Shown here piece by piece: positions 16,967 through 25,235 of a stretch of DNA of 64,000 bases (positions are counted from its first letter, which is position 1; each line of letters begins with the position of its first letter). The position numbers were made by a program, and so were the translations under genes. The notes under the pieces were generated by a model. It ran no database searches, was not told the origin of the DNA, and was given only the letters and a program-made list of their open reading frames with translations. The stretch covers positions 558,001 through 622,000 of the forward strand of contig NZ_JAODPB010000003.1 of NCBI RefSeq assembly GCF_025770735.1. Reading direction: 5' to 3'. The stretch is from Shouchella tritolerans. GTDB lineage: Bacteria > Bacillota > Bacilli > Bacillales > Bacillaceae_D.

Positions 16967-17797
16967 TTACTCCTTTATAGCTCCTTCCGCGACACCTTTC
17001 ATAAATTGCTTGCTGAAGATAATGAATAAGATAATGAGTGGCAATGTCGCCATCAATGTGCCTGTCATGATGATCGCGTAATCAGTGTCATAAACCCCGT
17101 TTAGTTGTGCGAGCATGACTTGCAATGTATAACGGCTTGGTGAGTTGATCGTAACGAGCGGCCATAAATAGTCATTCCACACACCGATGAATGTAAAGAT
17201 GCCGAGAAAGGTGAGCGCTGGCCGGAGCGAGGGCAGCGCTACATTCCAGTACAGACGGAACGTGTTACAGCCATCCAATCTTCCTGCTTCGAGCAATTCG
17301 TCAGGAACAGCATCCTGACAGAATTGGCGAATCCAAAAGATTCCAAATGCACTGGCGAGGCCGGGAATGATCAACGCTTTGTACGAATCGACCCAGCCAA
17401 ACTCGGCAATCAACAGGAAAGAAGGGACAAAGCTCATTTGTGAAGGAATCATCATCGTTAACAGCAAAGCAGTGAACAGCATGTTTTTTCCTGGAAAACG
17501 AAATTTCGCGAATGTAAATCCGGCAAGGGAACAAAAGAATAACACGCCAATGACCGTGATGGTTGAAACAAAAAAGGTGTTAAAAAAAGCTTGGTAGAAG
17601 TCAATCGAAGCCAGCACATTCTTCACATTTGTAAACAGTTCATTGCCGAAAGTCAGTTTTGGAGGAAATCTTAAAATATCGCTTGTTGTATTCGTGGCCA
17701 TGACTACTAGCCAGTAAAACGGGAAAATCGAGATAATGACGCCAATGAGCAAGACAAAATGGGTCAATGCTTTCGTAAGAAATTTATCGGATGCCAT
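16967..17797 (-). CDS. Carbohydrate ABC transporter permease, MalG type
   Basis: A 276-aa permease with six hydrophobic segments and the EAA loop that contacts the ATPase (EAGRLDGCN followed by ALPSLRPA near residues 185-210). It is the second membrane subunit of a CUT1-family sugar importer. ATG at 17797 follows GGAGGAA. It is the last gene of the minus-strand operon, 12 bases after the first permease gene. No ATPase gene is present, so a shared MsmX-type ATPase is probably used. Confidence 0.92.
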   Translation of the reverse strand: MASDKFLTKALTHFVLLIGVIISIFPFYWLVVMATNTTSDILRFPPKLTFGNELFTNVKNVLASIDFYQAFFNTFFVSTITVIGVLFFCSLAGFTFAKFRFPGKNMLFTALLLTMMIPSQMSFVPSFLLIAEFGWVDSYKALIIPGLASAFGIFWIRQFCQDAVPDELLEAGRLDGCNTFRLYWNVALPSLRPALTFLGIFTFIGVWNDYLWPLVTINSPSRYTLQVMLAQLNGVYDTDYAIIMTGTLMATLPLIILFIIFSKQFMKGVAEGAIKE

Positions 17798-17809
17798 CTG
17801 ATTTCCTCC

Positions 17810-18742
17810 TTATGCTTTCTGGACTAGTTTCCAATTAATAAGCGAAAACAAGGCGATGATGATAAACATGGCCCATGAAACCGCGGAAGCATAACCAAAT
17901 TGGTTATTTAAAAAACCTTCATTATACATATAGAGGGTCATCGTCATGCCAGCTCCGCCAACGCCGCCGGAATTGCCTAGTAATATTTGCGGCTCGGTAA
18001 AAATCTGCATCGAGCCAATTGTTGTCATGATGACCGTAAACAAAATGATTGGACGCAGTAAAGGAATGGTAATGCGAAAGAAAATTTGCGTTTTATTGGC
18101 TCCATCAATTATCGCGGCTTCATAAAGGGTTTTCGGGATGTTTTGCAAGCCAGCTAAATAAATGATCGCATTATAGCCGACAAATCGCCAAACAACCATT
18201 GAGGCGATGACAACTTTCACTAAGAAACCTGAGTTCAGCCATTCGAGAGGCGCGATGCCAATGAGAGAGAGCAAGTAGTTCATTAAACCGTATTGGTTGC
18301 TGAAAATGGTTTCAAAGATGATCGCTACGGCAACGATGGAGGTGACATTCGTGATAAAGAACATCGTTTGGTAGGTGCTCCGCCCTTTGAGGGAAGGGAG
18401 ATTGAGTAAAAAAGCGATGACTAAAGCAAAGAACAACATAGGAATGCTTGAGAGAAACCAAATCGCAAATGTGTTGCCGACAGCTTGCCAAAACTCAGCA
18501 TCGCCAAGCAAATATTGAAATTGGGACAGGCCGACAAACGTCTTATCGCCTAAACCAGACCAACTGTGGAAAGACAAATACAACGAATAGAAGATTGGAA
18601 AAACGCCAAAGACCGCAAATAATAGAAAGAAAGGAGAGATAAACAGATAGAGGGTGCGTTTTTTCCATATTTCAGCCCAGAGAGAAGGCTTATGTTCACG
18701 GAGCATCTCATAGCCAAGTTCTGTTTGAGGTTTATTGGTCAC
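17810..18742 (-). CDS. Carbohydrate ABC transporter permease, MalF type
   Basis: A 310-aa permease with six hydrophobic segments and the EAA loop (YEAAIIDGAN, then ITIPLLRP). I chose GTG at 18742 because AAGGAGG lies eight bases upstream; a longer frame starting at 18802 would overlap the binding-protein gene by 47 bases. It pairs with the MalG-type subunit and the lipoprotein upstream to import an unidentified oligosaccharide. Confidence 0.9.
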   Translation of the reverse strand: MTNKPQTELGYEMLREHKPSLWAEIWKKRTLYLFISPFFLLFAVFGVFPIFYSLYLSFHSWSGLGDKTFVGLSQFQYLLGDAEFWQAVGNTFAIWFLSSIPMLFFALVIAFLLNLPSLKGRSTYQTMFFITNVTSIVAVAIIFETIFSNQYGLMNYLLSLIGIAPLEWLNSGFLVKVVIASMVVWRFVGYNAIIYLAGLQNIPKTLYEAAIIDGANKTQIFFRITIPLLRPIILFTVIMTTIGSMQIFTEPQILLGNSGGVGGAGMTMTLYMYNEGFLNNQFGYASAVSWAMFIIIALFSLINWKLVQKA

Positions 18743-18755
18743 TGTGTATTCCTCC

Positions 18756-20003
18756 TTATTGATCGATTCTTGACAGTTCGCGTTGCGCCTTTTTCTGTGC
18801 ATCCTCCCAAGCCTTCTCTGGATTTTTGTTGGCTCGATCGATCAACACCATCTCATCATTAAAAATCGCGCGAAACTTGCCGTAATGTTCTCCATAGAAA
18901 GTAGGAGGGACGTTTTTCGCCGACTCAACAAAAACATCCGCTACTACTTGGTCGCCATAAAAAGGATCTGGTTCACGCAAAAGCTCTGACTCAAGCGTCT
19001 CAATCGCAGAAGGAAAAAGATTGACATCTAAGAAATGGTCGAGCTGTGCGTCTGATGATACAAGCCATTTTGTGATGGCCACTGCCTCGTCTTTGTGGGC
19101 GGAGCTATCAAGAACGCCAATAAAGGAACCGCCGTTATTGCCATCTCCGCCAGGGGCTCTCGTAACACGCCATTTCCCAGCCGTATCAGGAGCAGCATCC
19201 TGTAAGATTTGCGACTCCCATACAGCTCCTACCCGTGAAGCGACATCGCCACCGTTTAAAGCGGCATTGACTTCTTGCCCTTCTGTCAGACGTGCAGACA
19301 GACCTTCTTCGTGGATCCGGACAGCTGTATTCCAAGCATATTGAATCGCTTCTCCATCGCCAATATAAGTGCCGTCTTCGGCAAAGTATTTGTCTGATTG
19401 CTGCTCAATCACTTGCAAATAAGGTTTTGTAATCGATTCAAACATATGGACACCTGTTTTTTCTTTCATTTGAATGCCTGCCTCGATATAATCGTCCCAC
19501 GTCTGCAACTGGGCATGCACTTCGTCAGGCTCAGTAGGCAATCCCGCTTCCTCAAATAAGTCTGCTCGATAATAAAGGGCAGTTGGGCCAGTGTCTATTG
19601 GCAGGGCAATGAGGGCACCGGTTTCTGGGTCTTGTACAGCCTGCCATTTCCAATCCAAGTACTCTTGCTCTAATTGATCTGCACCATAATCAAGCAAATT
19701 GACAAACTCTTCGGCATAAGCGATATACTCATAGGCCCAGTCATTCATAGCGACAATATCAGGGCCCCTTCCTGCAATAAGCGCTGTATGCAACTTCGTC
19801 TTGTATTCATCTCCGCCAATCTTTTGGGCATCAATCGTCACATGAGGAAAGGCTTCTTGCGCTTTCGCAATCACATTATCACTCAAGCTACGGTTCCAAT
19901 ACCAAAGTGTAATGACCGGTTTAGTTTCGCCAGACATAGGGGCAAATTGACAACTAGAACAGACAAGGAGCGACACACTGAAAAAGAAGAAAAGACGTTT
20001 CAT
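18756..20003 (-). CDS. Extracellular sugar-binding lipoprotein of an ABC importer
   Basis: A 415-aa solute-binding protein (family 1) with signal peptide and lipobox ending in SSC near residue 18. The mature N-terminus has the family pattern ITLWYWNRS, then a typical GRGPDIVAMNDW segment. It is the first gene of the operon SBP-MalF-MalG. A cre site lies 36 bases upstream, so CcpA control by preferred carbon sources is likely. The substrate is not predictable from sequence. Confidence 0.9.
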   Translation of the reverse strand: MKRLFFFFSVSLLVCSSCQFAPMSGETKPVITLWYWNRSLSDNVIAKAQEAFPHVTIDAQKIGGDEYKTKLHTALIAGRGPDIVAMNDWAYEYIAYAEEFVNLLDYGADQLEQEYLDWKWQAVQDPETGALIALPIDTGPTALYYRADLFEEAGLPTEPDEVHAQLQTWDDYIEAGIQMKEKTGVHMFESITKPYLQVIEQQSDKYFAEDGTYIGDGEAIQYAWNTAVRIHEEGLSARLTEGQEVNAALNGGDVASRVGAVWESQILQDAAPDTAGKWRVTRAPGGDGNNGGSFIGVLDSSAHKDEAVAITKWLVSSDAQLDHFLDVNLFPSAIETLESELLREPDPFYGDQVVADVFVESAKNVPPTFYGEHYGKFRAIFNDEMVLIDRANKNPEKAWEDAQKKAQRELSRIDQ

Positions 20004-20038
20004 GGTGGAACCTCCTTCTAAGTATCATTGGCATGTAT

Positions 20039-20052
20039 GACAGCGCTTACAA
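20039..20052 (-). promoter_or_regulatory. CcpA cre site of the sugar ABC operon
   Basis: TGACAGCGCTTACA (read on the plus strand) matches TGWNANCGNTNWCA at every position. It lies between the binding-protein start codon and the AT-rich promoter region. Confidence 0.75.
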
Positions 20053-20298
20053 AATAGTTGGAACCAATGAAAATATAAATTTAGATTATACTATACTGTA
20101 TTTTCAATAAATAATACATGTTTATTTTTGACAATAACAGGTTGGAACAAGACAATGCCTTAAAAGCGCTTGTATAGAAAGGATTGAGAATGAGATTATT
20201 TTGTCCTATTTCATTTGATTGGCCTTCACCTAAACAGACGAATTGGGGTGGTATGTTACTATTAGCGTGAAGAATAAGCAGAAGGAGGAAATGATTGA

Positions 20299-20502
20299 AT
20301 GCTTGAGTTGGATAAGATGATCCATAAAGTAAACGCCCTGAAAGAAGAGCACGCAAAGGGAATCATTAAAATTATTTGTGGAAAACTAGATAATTTAAAA
20401 CACGCGGACGGACAATATACAGAGAAAGAGTTTGTCGAAGATATTCGATTAATAATTGAGAATTTCCCTCAATTAAATAGGGGTGAAGAGAATAATAGGT
20501 AA
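20299..20502 (+). CDS. Hypothetical 67-aa helical protein
   Basis: The frame has a strong AGAAGGAGG site 11 bases before ATG. The product is charged, predicted mostly helical, and contains HAKGIIKIICGKLDNL and EFVEDIRLIIENFPQL. No family is recognised. It is monocistronic, between the divergent ABC operon and the thiamine riboswitch. The strong ribosome binding site and natural composition support a real gene. Confidence 0.6.
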   Translation: MLELDKMIHKVNALKEEHAKGIIKIICGKLDNLKHADGQYTEKEFVEDIRLIIENFPQLNRGEENNR

Positions 20503-20623
20503 TGGAAAAACGCCACGGAAGAAGGGTTTTTATTATCAATTCTAACTCTGAAATTTAACAAAACAAAGCTTGCCGTCATCGCTCCCATATGATAGCGTAA
20601 GGATGACAACACAATCACTAAAA

Positions 20624-20717
20624 CCGCTAGGGGTGCTTCGAATGATGGAAGCTGAGAGAGGCAAACGAGCCTTAACCCTTATCACCTGATCTGGTTCGGA
20701 CCAGCGGAGGGAAGCGG
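20624..20717 (+). ncRNA. TPP riboswitch aptamer (THI element)
   Basis: The conserved core is unmistakable: CTAGGGGTGC, GCTGAGAGA, AACCCTT, ACCTGATCTGG and CCAGCGGAGGGAA in order and spacing. P1 is CCGCT (20624-20628) with AGCGG (20713-20717). It controls the thiamine-salvage genes downstream. The 3' strand of P1 is also part of the terminator's 5' arm, which is unusual for a TPP OFF switch. Confidence 0.95.
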
Positions 20718-20752
20718 GCACGTTTTCTGGACATGCCACCCGCTTCTTTTTT
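20711..20752 (+). terminator. Expression-platform terminator of the TPP riboswitch
   Basis: GAAGCGGG (20711-20718) pairs with CCCGCTTC (20739-20746), followed by six T. Its 5' arm contains the P1 3' strand of the aptamer. Confidence 0.85.
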
Positions 20753-20794
20753 AAGTAGCGGTTTTTTTGTGTGGAAAAGGAGGACAACAAATAG

Positions 20795-22072
20795 GTGGAA
20801 TCGTTGCTTAAGCAAGTGGAAGAAAGGGAAGATGAGCTCATTCGGCTCGTGTCTGATTTGATTTCCTATGCGACCATCGCCCCCCCGGCCCGAAATACGG
20901 CCGATATCCAACAGTATATTGAAGGCTATTTGCGAGCCGCAGGGATGACTGTCGACAAGTGGGAATCGTACCCAGGCGATTGGAATGTCGTAGCGATGAA
21001 GGAAGGCACAGATAGAACGAGGTACCATAGCCTCCTTTTAAATGGCCATGTGGATGTCGCTACAGTCGAAGAGGAAGAAAAAAGCCAATGGAAATACGCT
21101 CCTTTTTCCCCTGTGATAGAAGAACGGACGCTGTATGGACGTGGTGCCGCCGATATGAAAGGCGGGCTTGGTGCTTGTCTGTTTGCGTTGCGTCTTTTGC
21201 ATGATCATGGGATTGAACTAAAGGGCGATGTCCTACTTGAAGCAGTTACAGGCGAAGAAGTTGGCGAGGCTGGCACGAAACAATGTTGTGAGCGAGGCTA
21301 TACGGCTGATTATGCAATTGTAGCCGACACAAGCAATTGCCGTGTTCATGGACAAGGCGGTGTCATTACTGGCTGGATTACCGTAAAAAGTGACTCGACT
21401 TACCATGATGGCACGCGGCGGGATATGATCCATGCCGGTGGTGGCTTACAGGGTGCTAGTGCGATTGAAAAAATGGCTAAACTGATAGCTGCTTTACAAG
21501 AACTTGAGCGCCACTGGGCTGTGACAAAGTCGTATCCAGGTTTTCCGCCTGGTACCAATACGATTAATCCAGCTGTCATTGAGGGCGGGCGCCATCCAGC
21601 GTTTATTGCCGATGAATGCAGGTTGTGGATAACTGTGCATTATTATCCAAATGAATCCGCAGAAGAAGTGGCCAACGAAATTGAAGCCCATCTTCTTGCC
21701 ACAGCTAAAGCAGATGTGTGGTTGAAAGACAATCTTCCAACCTTTACTTGGGGCGGCGCCTCTATGATTGAGGACAAAGGGGAAGTATTCCCTGCTTTTT
21801 CAATCGATGAAGCTCATCCTGCATTATCTGTTTTAAAGACTGTCCATCAGACTGTTTTTGAGGCTCCATTGGAAATAGAAATGTCGACTAGCGTGAATGA
21901 TGGTGGCTGGTTGGCCGAATATGGAATGCCGACGATTTGTTACGGGCCTGGGAAATTAGCACACGCACATGGCGTGAATGAACAGCTTGACATTGATGAA
22001 CTCGTCCGTTATACGAAAGCGCTTGTCGCCTTTATTTATAAATGGTGCAATACCGAAAAAAGGGGAGAATAA
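20795..22072 (+). CDS. ylmB: Formylaminopyrimidine deformylase-type M20 metallohydrolase
   Basis: A 425-aa M20 (ArgE/DapE) family enzyme with metal motifs NGHVDVAT near residue 85, GRGAADMKGG near residue 115 and TGEEVGEAGT near residue 150. YlmB deformylates a thiamine-degradation pyrimidine so that TenA can convert it to HMP. Control by a TPP riboswitch and the tenA neighbour three bases downstream support YlmB over a peptidase. The start is GTG at 20795 with AAGGAGG upstream. Confidence 0.9.
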   Translation: MESLLKQVEEREDELIRLVSDLISYATIAPPARNTADIQQYIEGYLRAAGMTVDKWESYPGDWNVVAMKEGTDRTRYHSLLLNGHVDVATVEEEEKSQWKYAPFSPVIEERTLYGRGAADMKGGLGACLFALRLLHDHGIELKGDVLLEAVTGEEVGEAGTKQCCERGYTADYAIVADTSNCRVHGQGGVITGWITVKSDSTYHDGTRRDMIHAGGGLQGASAIEKMAKLIAALQELERHWAVTKSYPGFPPGTNTINPAVIEGGRHPAFIADECRLWITVHYYPNESAEEVANEIEAHLLATAKADVWLKDNLPTFTWGGASMIEDKGEVFPAFSIDEAHPALSVLKTVHQTVFEAPLEIEMSTSVNDGGWLAEYGMPTICYGPGKLAHAHGVNEQLDIDELVRYTKALVAFIYKWCNTEKRGE

Positions 22073-22075
22073 CTT

Positions 22076-22747
22076 ATGAAGTTTTCAGAACGTATTCGTA
22101 AAAACGCTGATCCGATTTGGCAAGCGAGTCACAATCATCCGTTTGTCCAAGGAATTGGCCACGGCACTCTTGAACTAGAAGCATTTCAATATTATATGTG
22201 CCAGGATTATAAATATTTGATCGAGTATTCCCGCGTCATTGCCCTTGGCACAGTACTGGCACCTGATTTAGAAACAATGTCTGGCTTTGCTAAAGCGCTT
22301 GATGAGACACTTAACAGCGAAATGGAACTGCACCGTGCTTATGCGAAGCGCCTCGGAATTACACGGGAGCAGTTGGAACAGACAGTTCCTGGACCAGTAA
22401 CGCTTGCTTATAGCAGCGCGATGATGGCTGAAGCGCAAAAAGGGTCCCTTGCCGAACTCATTGCCGCGATTTTACCGTGTGCGTGGAGCTATTATGAAAT
22501 TGGCACAGCGCTCGCGAACATTCCTGGCGCCACAGAACATGAGGCATACGGGGAATGGGTGAAAATGTACTCCTCGCCTGAGTTTGGCGCAATTGCGGAC
22601 TGGCTGATTGCAAAGCTAGACGAGCTTGCTGTAGAAAAGAGCGAGGCCGAGCTAGACCGTATTGAAACGATCTTTATGAATACAAGCCGCTATGAATATA
22701 TGTTTTGGGACATGGCCTATAAACAAGAAAACTGGCCGATCGGTTAA
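22076..22747 (+). CDS. tenA: Aminopyrimidine aminohydrolase TenA (thiaminase II)
   Basis: A 223-aa TenA with the catalytic Cys in ILPCAWSYYEIG near residue 137, Asp/Tyr contacts in YMCQDYKYLIEYSR near residue 45, and the conserved YEYMFWDMAY at the end. It hydrolyses aminopyrimidines from degraded thiamine to HMP. It shares a riboswitch-controlled operon with ylmB. No thiXYZ uptake genes are present here, so import must be encoded elsewhere. Confidence 0.95.
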   Translation: MKFSERIRKNADPIWQASHNHPFVQGIGHGTLELEAFQYYMCQDYKYLIEYSRVIALGTVLAPDLETMSGFAKALDETLNSEMELHRAYAKRLGITREQLEQTVPGPVTLAYSSAMMAEAQKGSLAELIAAILPCAWSYYEIGTALANIPGATEHEAYGEWVKMYSSPEFGAIADWLIAKLDELAVEKSEAELDRIETIFMNTSRYEYMFWDMAYKQENWPIG

Positions 22748-22787
22748 GGGTTTCTACAACATTATTCAGGCGGATCTACAGTTAAAT

Positions 22788-22814
22788 GCTGTGCCCTGTT
22801 AGCGGGGGCACAGC
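22788..22814 (+). terminator. GCTGTGCC hairpin after tenA (left copy of a duplicated element)
   Basis: An 8-bp perfect stem GCTGTGCC/GGCACAGC lies 40 bases after tenA. Almost the same hairpin and loop recur at 29087-29113. The T-run is weak (CTTTAG). Confidence 0.6.
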
Positions 22815-22934
22815 TTTAGTCTTCTGCAACAATCCTTCAGACTGATGGGCTTAGTGATAATGCTGCTCTAGACCAACAAAGTAGAGATTTCATCCTTTAT
22901 TCAATAGATTTCACTCAAAAAAGTAATTATTCTA

Positions 22935-23150
22935 ATGTTAGAGGAAAGATTATTTATAAAACGAAATTGGAATAAAGATGAGTTGCTAGAACATTTTGTA
23001 GTAGAACCAATTAAAATTGGCAATAAAACAGGAGTAAGTCGTTTAAAATTTGCAGTATTATTAATTAATTTTAACAGGAGGCTAGACAAAGCACGATTGA
23101 ATAGTTATTATTGCCATGCTAAGTGGCTTTACCCTAATGTTTGTGTATAG
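22935..23150 (+). pseudogene. Remnant of a Tn3-family transposase N-terminus (DUF4158)
   Basis: The 71-codon fragment reads KRNWNKDELLEHFVVEP followed by IGNKTGVSRLKFAVLLINF. That is the DUF4158 start of Tn3-family transposases (roughly EELIEHWTLLPDE, then GNKTGATRLGFALLLKFF). Homology fades after about residue 50, and a full transposase of nearly 1000 residues is absent. It is AT-rich and inside an island bounded by repeats. The match is from memory of the family, not a search. Confidence 0.65.
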
Positions 23151-23359
23151 ATAGAAAATGATTGAATTACTTTCCAGATGACATGTTTATTCAGATAATT
23201 GCTACCCATTTATTTTAATTTATGTCAGATTTTGCACGGTGATAAAGTTTTGGAGGATGTGGTGAGCAATTTTCACTAACACTCCCATAAATCTCCCTTC
23301 CTACTTCATTTTCCGTTTATATTGAGGTTACGATTTTTACTTACTAAAAACATTTTATA
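23151..23359. other. Intergenic, no recognisable feature
   Basis: AT-rich sequence between the transposase remnant and the VOC gene. All frames are broken and I see no hairpin with a T-run. Confidence 0.5.
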
Positions 23360-23755
23360 TTAAACAAAATTTCTTGCTCGTTCTATCAATTGTAACAATT
23401 CACCATTAGGCCCATAAAATAAAATCATAAGCCCACCTTCAAGAGTTAATTGTGGTTGATTCGATAAAAATTTAATTCCTTTTTTCTCATAATAGCTAAT
23501 TGCTTGATTAATATCCTCTACTGTAAAGGCAAGGTGGTTAACAATCCCGTTTTTGTTATATTTACCATTAGGGTCAATATCTTGAATTAGCTCAATTTCC
23601 ATATTAGGCTGTTCTTCCAGATATAAAAATGCCAGCTCCCTTGTTTTAGTAGATCCTCGAATCCGAACTTTAAATCCAAACGTATCTGAGTAGTATCGAA
23701 TAGTATAATCCATATTATTTACAATGATAGCTACATGTTCCATTTTTTTAATCAT
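23360..23755 (-). CDS. VOC (glyoxalase/dioxygenase) family protein
   Basis: A 131-aa single vicinal-oxygen-chelate domain made of two beta-alpha-beta-beta-beta modules. It starts MEHVAIIVNNMDYTIRYY and has VNHLAFTVEDINQAI in the second module. Metal-ligand positions are plausible: His near residue 7, Glu near residue 53, His near residue 74 and Glu near residue 121 (NGELLQLIE). Such proteins include glyoxalases, resistance proteins and dioxygenases; no substrate can be assigned. ATG follows AAAGGAAG. It is monocistronic inside the AT-rich island. Confidence 0.85.
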   Translation of the reverse strand: MIKKMEHVAIIVNNMDYTIRYYSDTFGFKVRIRGSTKTRELAFLYLEEQPNMEIELIQDIDPNGKYNKNGIVNHLAFTVEDINQAISYYEKKGIKFLSNQPQLTLEGGLMILFYGPNGELLQLIERARNFV

Positions 23756-23935
23756 TATATTCTTCCTTTAGCAGTTCCATATTTTTACCTCTATACATGT
23801 TTGAAACTCCCTCCTATTGCACCTAAAAAATAATGTCAAGTACCTCAAAAACGTCACTGCCTACTCCAATGCCCTATATAAAATGAAAACTGATTCCAAT
23901 ATTTAAATTCGACTAATAGAGTTTGAATGGAGAGT

Positions 23936-24943
23936 TTAGTTATTCTTTGGAGGCGCAGTTGTGGATCGGTTAATATATTCCATTTTAAATACTACATCTC
24001 TTTTTCTAAGCTGTTTTCCTTGAAGCATGTTCATCAGTATTGAAGTAGCTCTCTTTCCTATACCCACTAAATCTACGTGAACAGACGATAAAGATGGCGT
24101 TAAAAAATTTGAAATAGGAACATCATCTGCACCAACAACAGATAGATCTTCAGGCACTGATAATCCGATCATTGTAGCAGCTTTAATAACACCTATCGCC
24201 AAATAGTCTGATGAGCAGACAACACCAGTAATTTTTCTGTGATCACTTAAAAATGAAGCCATCACTTCTGTTGCTTTAAACCCATCAAATTCATCAATTT
24301 CAATAACATTTTCAGAAGAATAGTCTAATCCCAGTTCTAGCAGTGTACGTTTGTATCCATTTAAACACCTTACACTATGCATAGAACTGATTGGTCCGTT
24401 AATAATTCCAATGTTTCGATGTCCTAGTTGATAAAGAGCTGTTACTGCTTGTCTTATTCCATCTTCATCGTCAGGACGGACACAAGGAAATGGAGAGTCT
24501 TCTAAATAACTGCCGACTACAACCATAGGTATACCAATACTTTTTAGCCATTCTAAACTTAGTTCCTCATTTCTAGGTGAAAAAAGAATGGCACCATCTA
24601 CAGATCGAGTTTCTAACAGCCGTTTTTGCTGTAGAGAAGTGAACGACATTAGAATATTATAATCGGTTTGATCAAACCCTTTTGCTATACCTTCTAAAAT
24701 TGTAGAAAAAAATGGGTTATTAAGAATAAACGATCCTCTTGGGACAACTACTGCAATATTTCCTGTAGTTCGTTTAGCTAGCCCTCTTGCACTGACGTTC
24801 GGTCGGTAATCCAATTCCTCAATTACTTTGCGGATTCGTTGCTCTGTTTCTGCACTAACCCCCGGCTTGCCACTTAATACCCGTGATACTGAAGCTGTTG
24901 AAACATTAGCCTTAAGCGCCACATCTTTTATACGTATACTCAT
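23936..24943 (-). CDS. LacI family transcriptional regulator
   Basis: A 335-aa LacI/GalR protein. The HTH and hinge are at residues 1-60 (IKDVALKANVSTASVSRVLSG, YRPNVSARGLA), and a periplasmic-binding-type ligand domain ends with VGADDVPISNFLTPSLSSV. ATG follows GGAGG. It is probably the local regulator of the Nramp-like and lyase genes upstream, since LacI-type palindromes lie before the lyase gene. The effector may be a sugar acid or a sialic-acid-like compound, by inference from the lyase. Confidence 0.9.
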   Translation of the reverse strand: MSIRIKDVALKANVSTASVSRVLSGKPGVSAETEQRIRKVIEELDYRPNVSARGLAKRTTGNIAVVVPRGSFILNNPFFSTILEGIAKGFDQTDYNILMSFTSLQQKRLLETRSVDGAILFSPRNEELSLEWLKSIGIPMVVVGSYLEDSPFPCVRPDDEDGIRQAVTALYQLGHRNIGIINGPISSMHSVRCLNGYKRTLLELGLDYSSENVIEIDEFDGFKATEVMASFLSDHRKITGVVCSSDYLAIGVIKAATMIGLSVPEDLSVVGADDVPISNFLTPSLSSVHVDLVGIGKRATSILMNMLQGKQLRKRDVVFKMEYINRSTTAPPKNN

Positions 24944-25057
24944 TACATACCTCCGTGGGTCAAATATATTAAGTATCCATAATTATAATATAGCCCCATC
25001 TAAATACTACTACAAAATTTGTTATAATTTAACTTCATTTTCTTTTAGTATGCCTGA

Positions 25058-25168
25058 TAGTAAACCTTGACGAATTTCCTCTTTGCTTTTTCTGTTAAAG
25101 GAAAAACGGGACGTCTTGCATACCAAATCTTAACCATGAATGTGGAGGCATAAGAAGAAATCCACTTT
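25058..25168 (-). pseudogene. Deleted remnant of a second DHDPS/NAL-family lyase gene
   Basis: 25065-25115 is nearly identical to the 3' end of the intact lyase gene (about 27333-27386). Directly abutting it, 25117-25166 is nearly identical to an internal part of that gene (about 27881-27931). The middle, about 495 bp, is missing, so this is a duplicated copy that lost its interior. Confidence 0.8.
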
Positions 25169-25181
25169 CTATTAGAGAATT

Positions 25182-25195
25182 TGATAGCGCTTACA
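25182..25195. promoter_or_regulatory. cre-like site upstream of the lacI gene
   Basis: TGATAGCGCTTACA fits TGWNANCGNTNWCA completely. It lies between the Nramp-like stop and the lacI start, next to the lyase remnant, and may be the surviving control site of the deleted copy. Confidence 0.55.
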
Positions 25196-25235
25196 ATATA
25201 TTTGAAACACCATAAACATAAACGTGGAAATCTAT

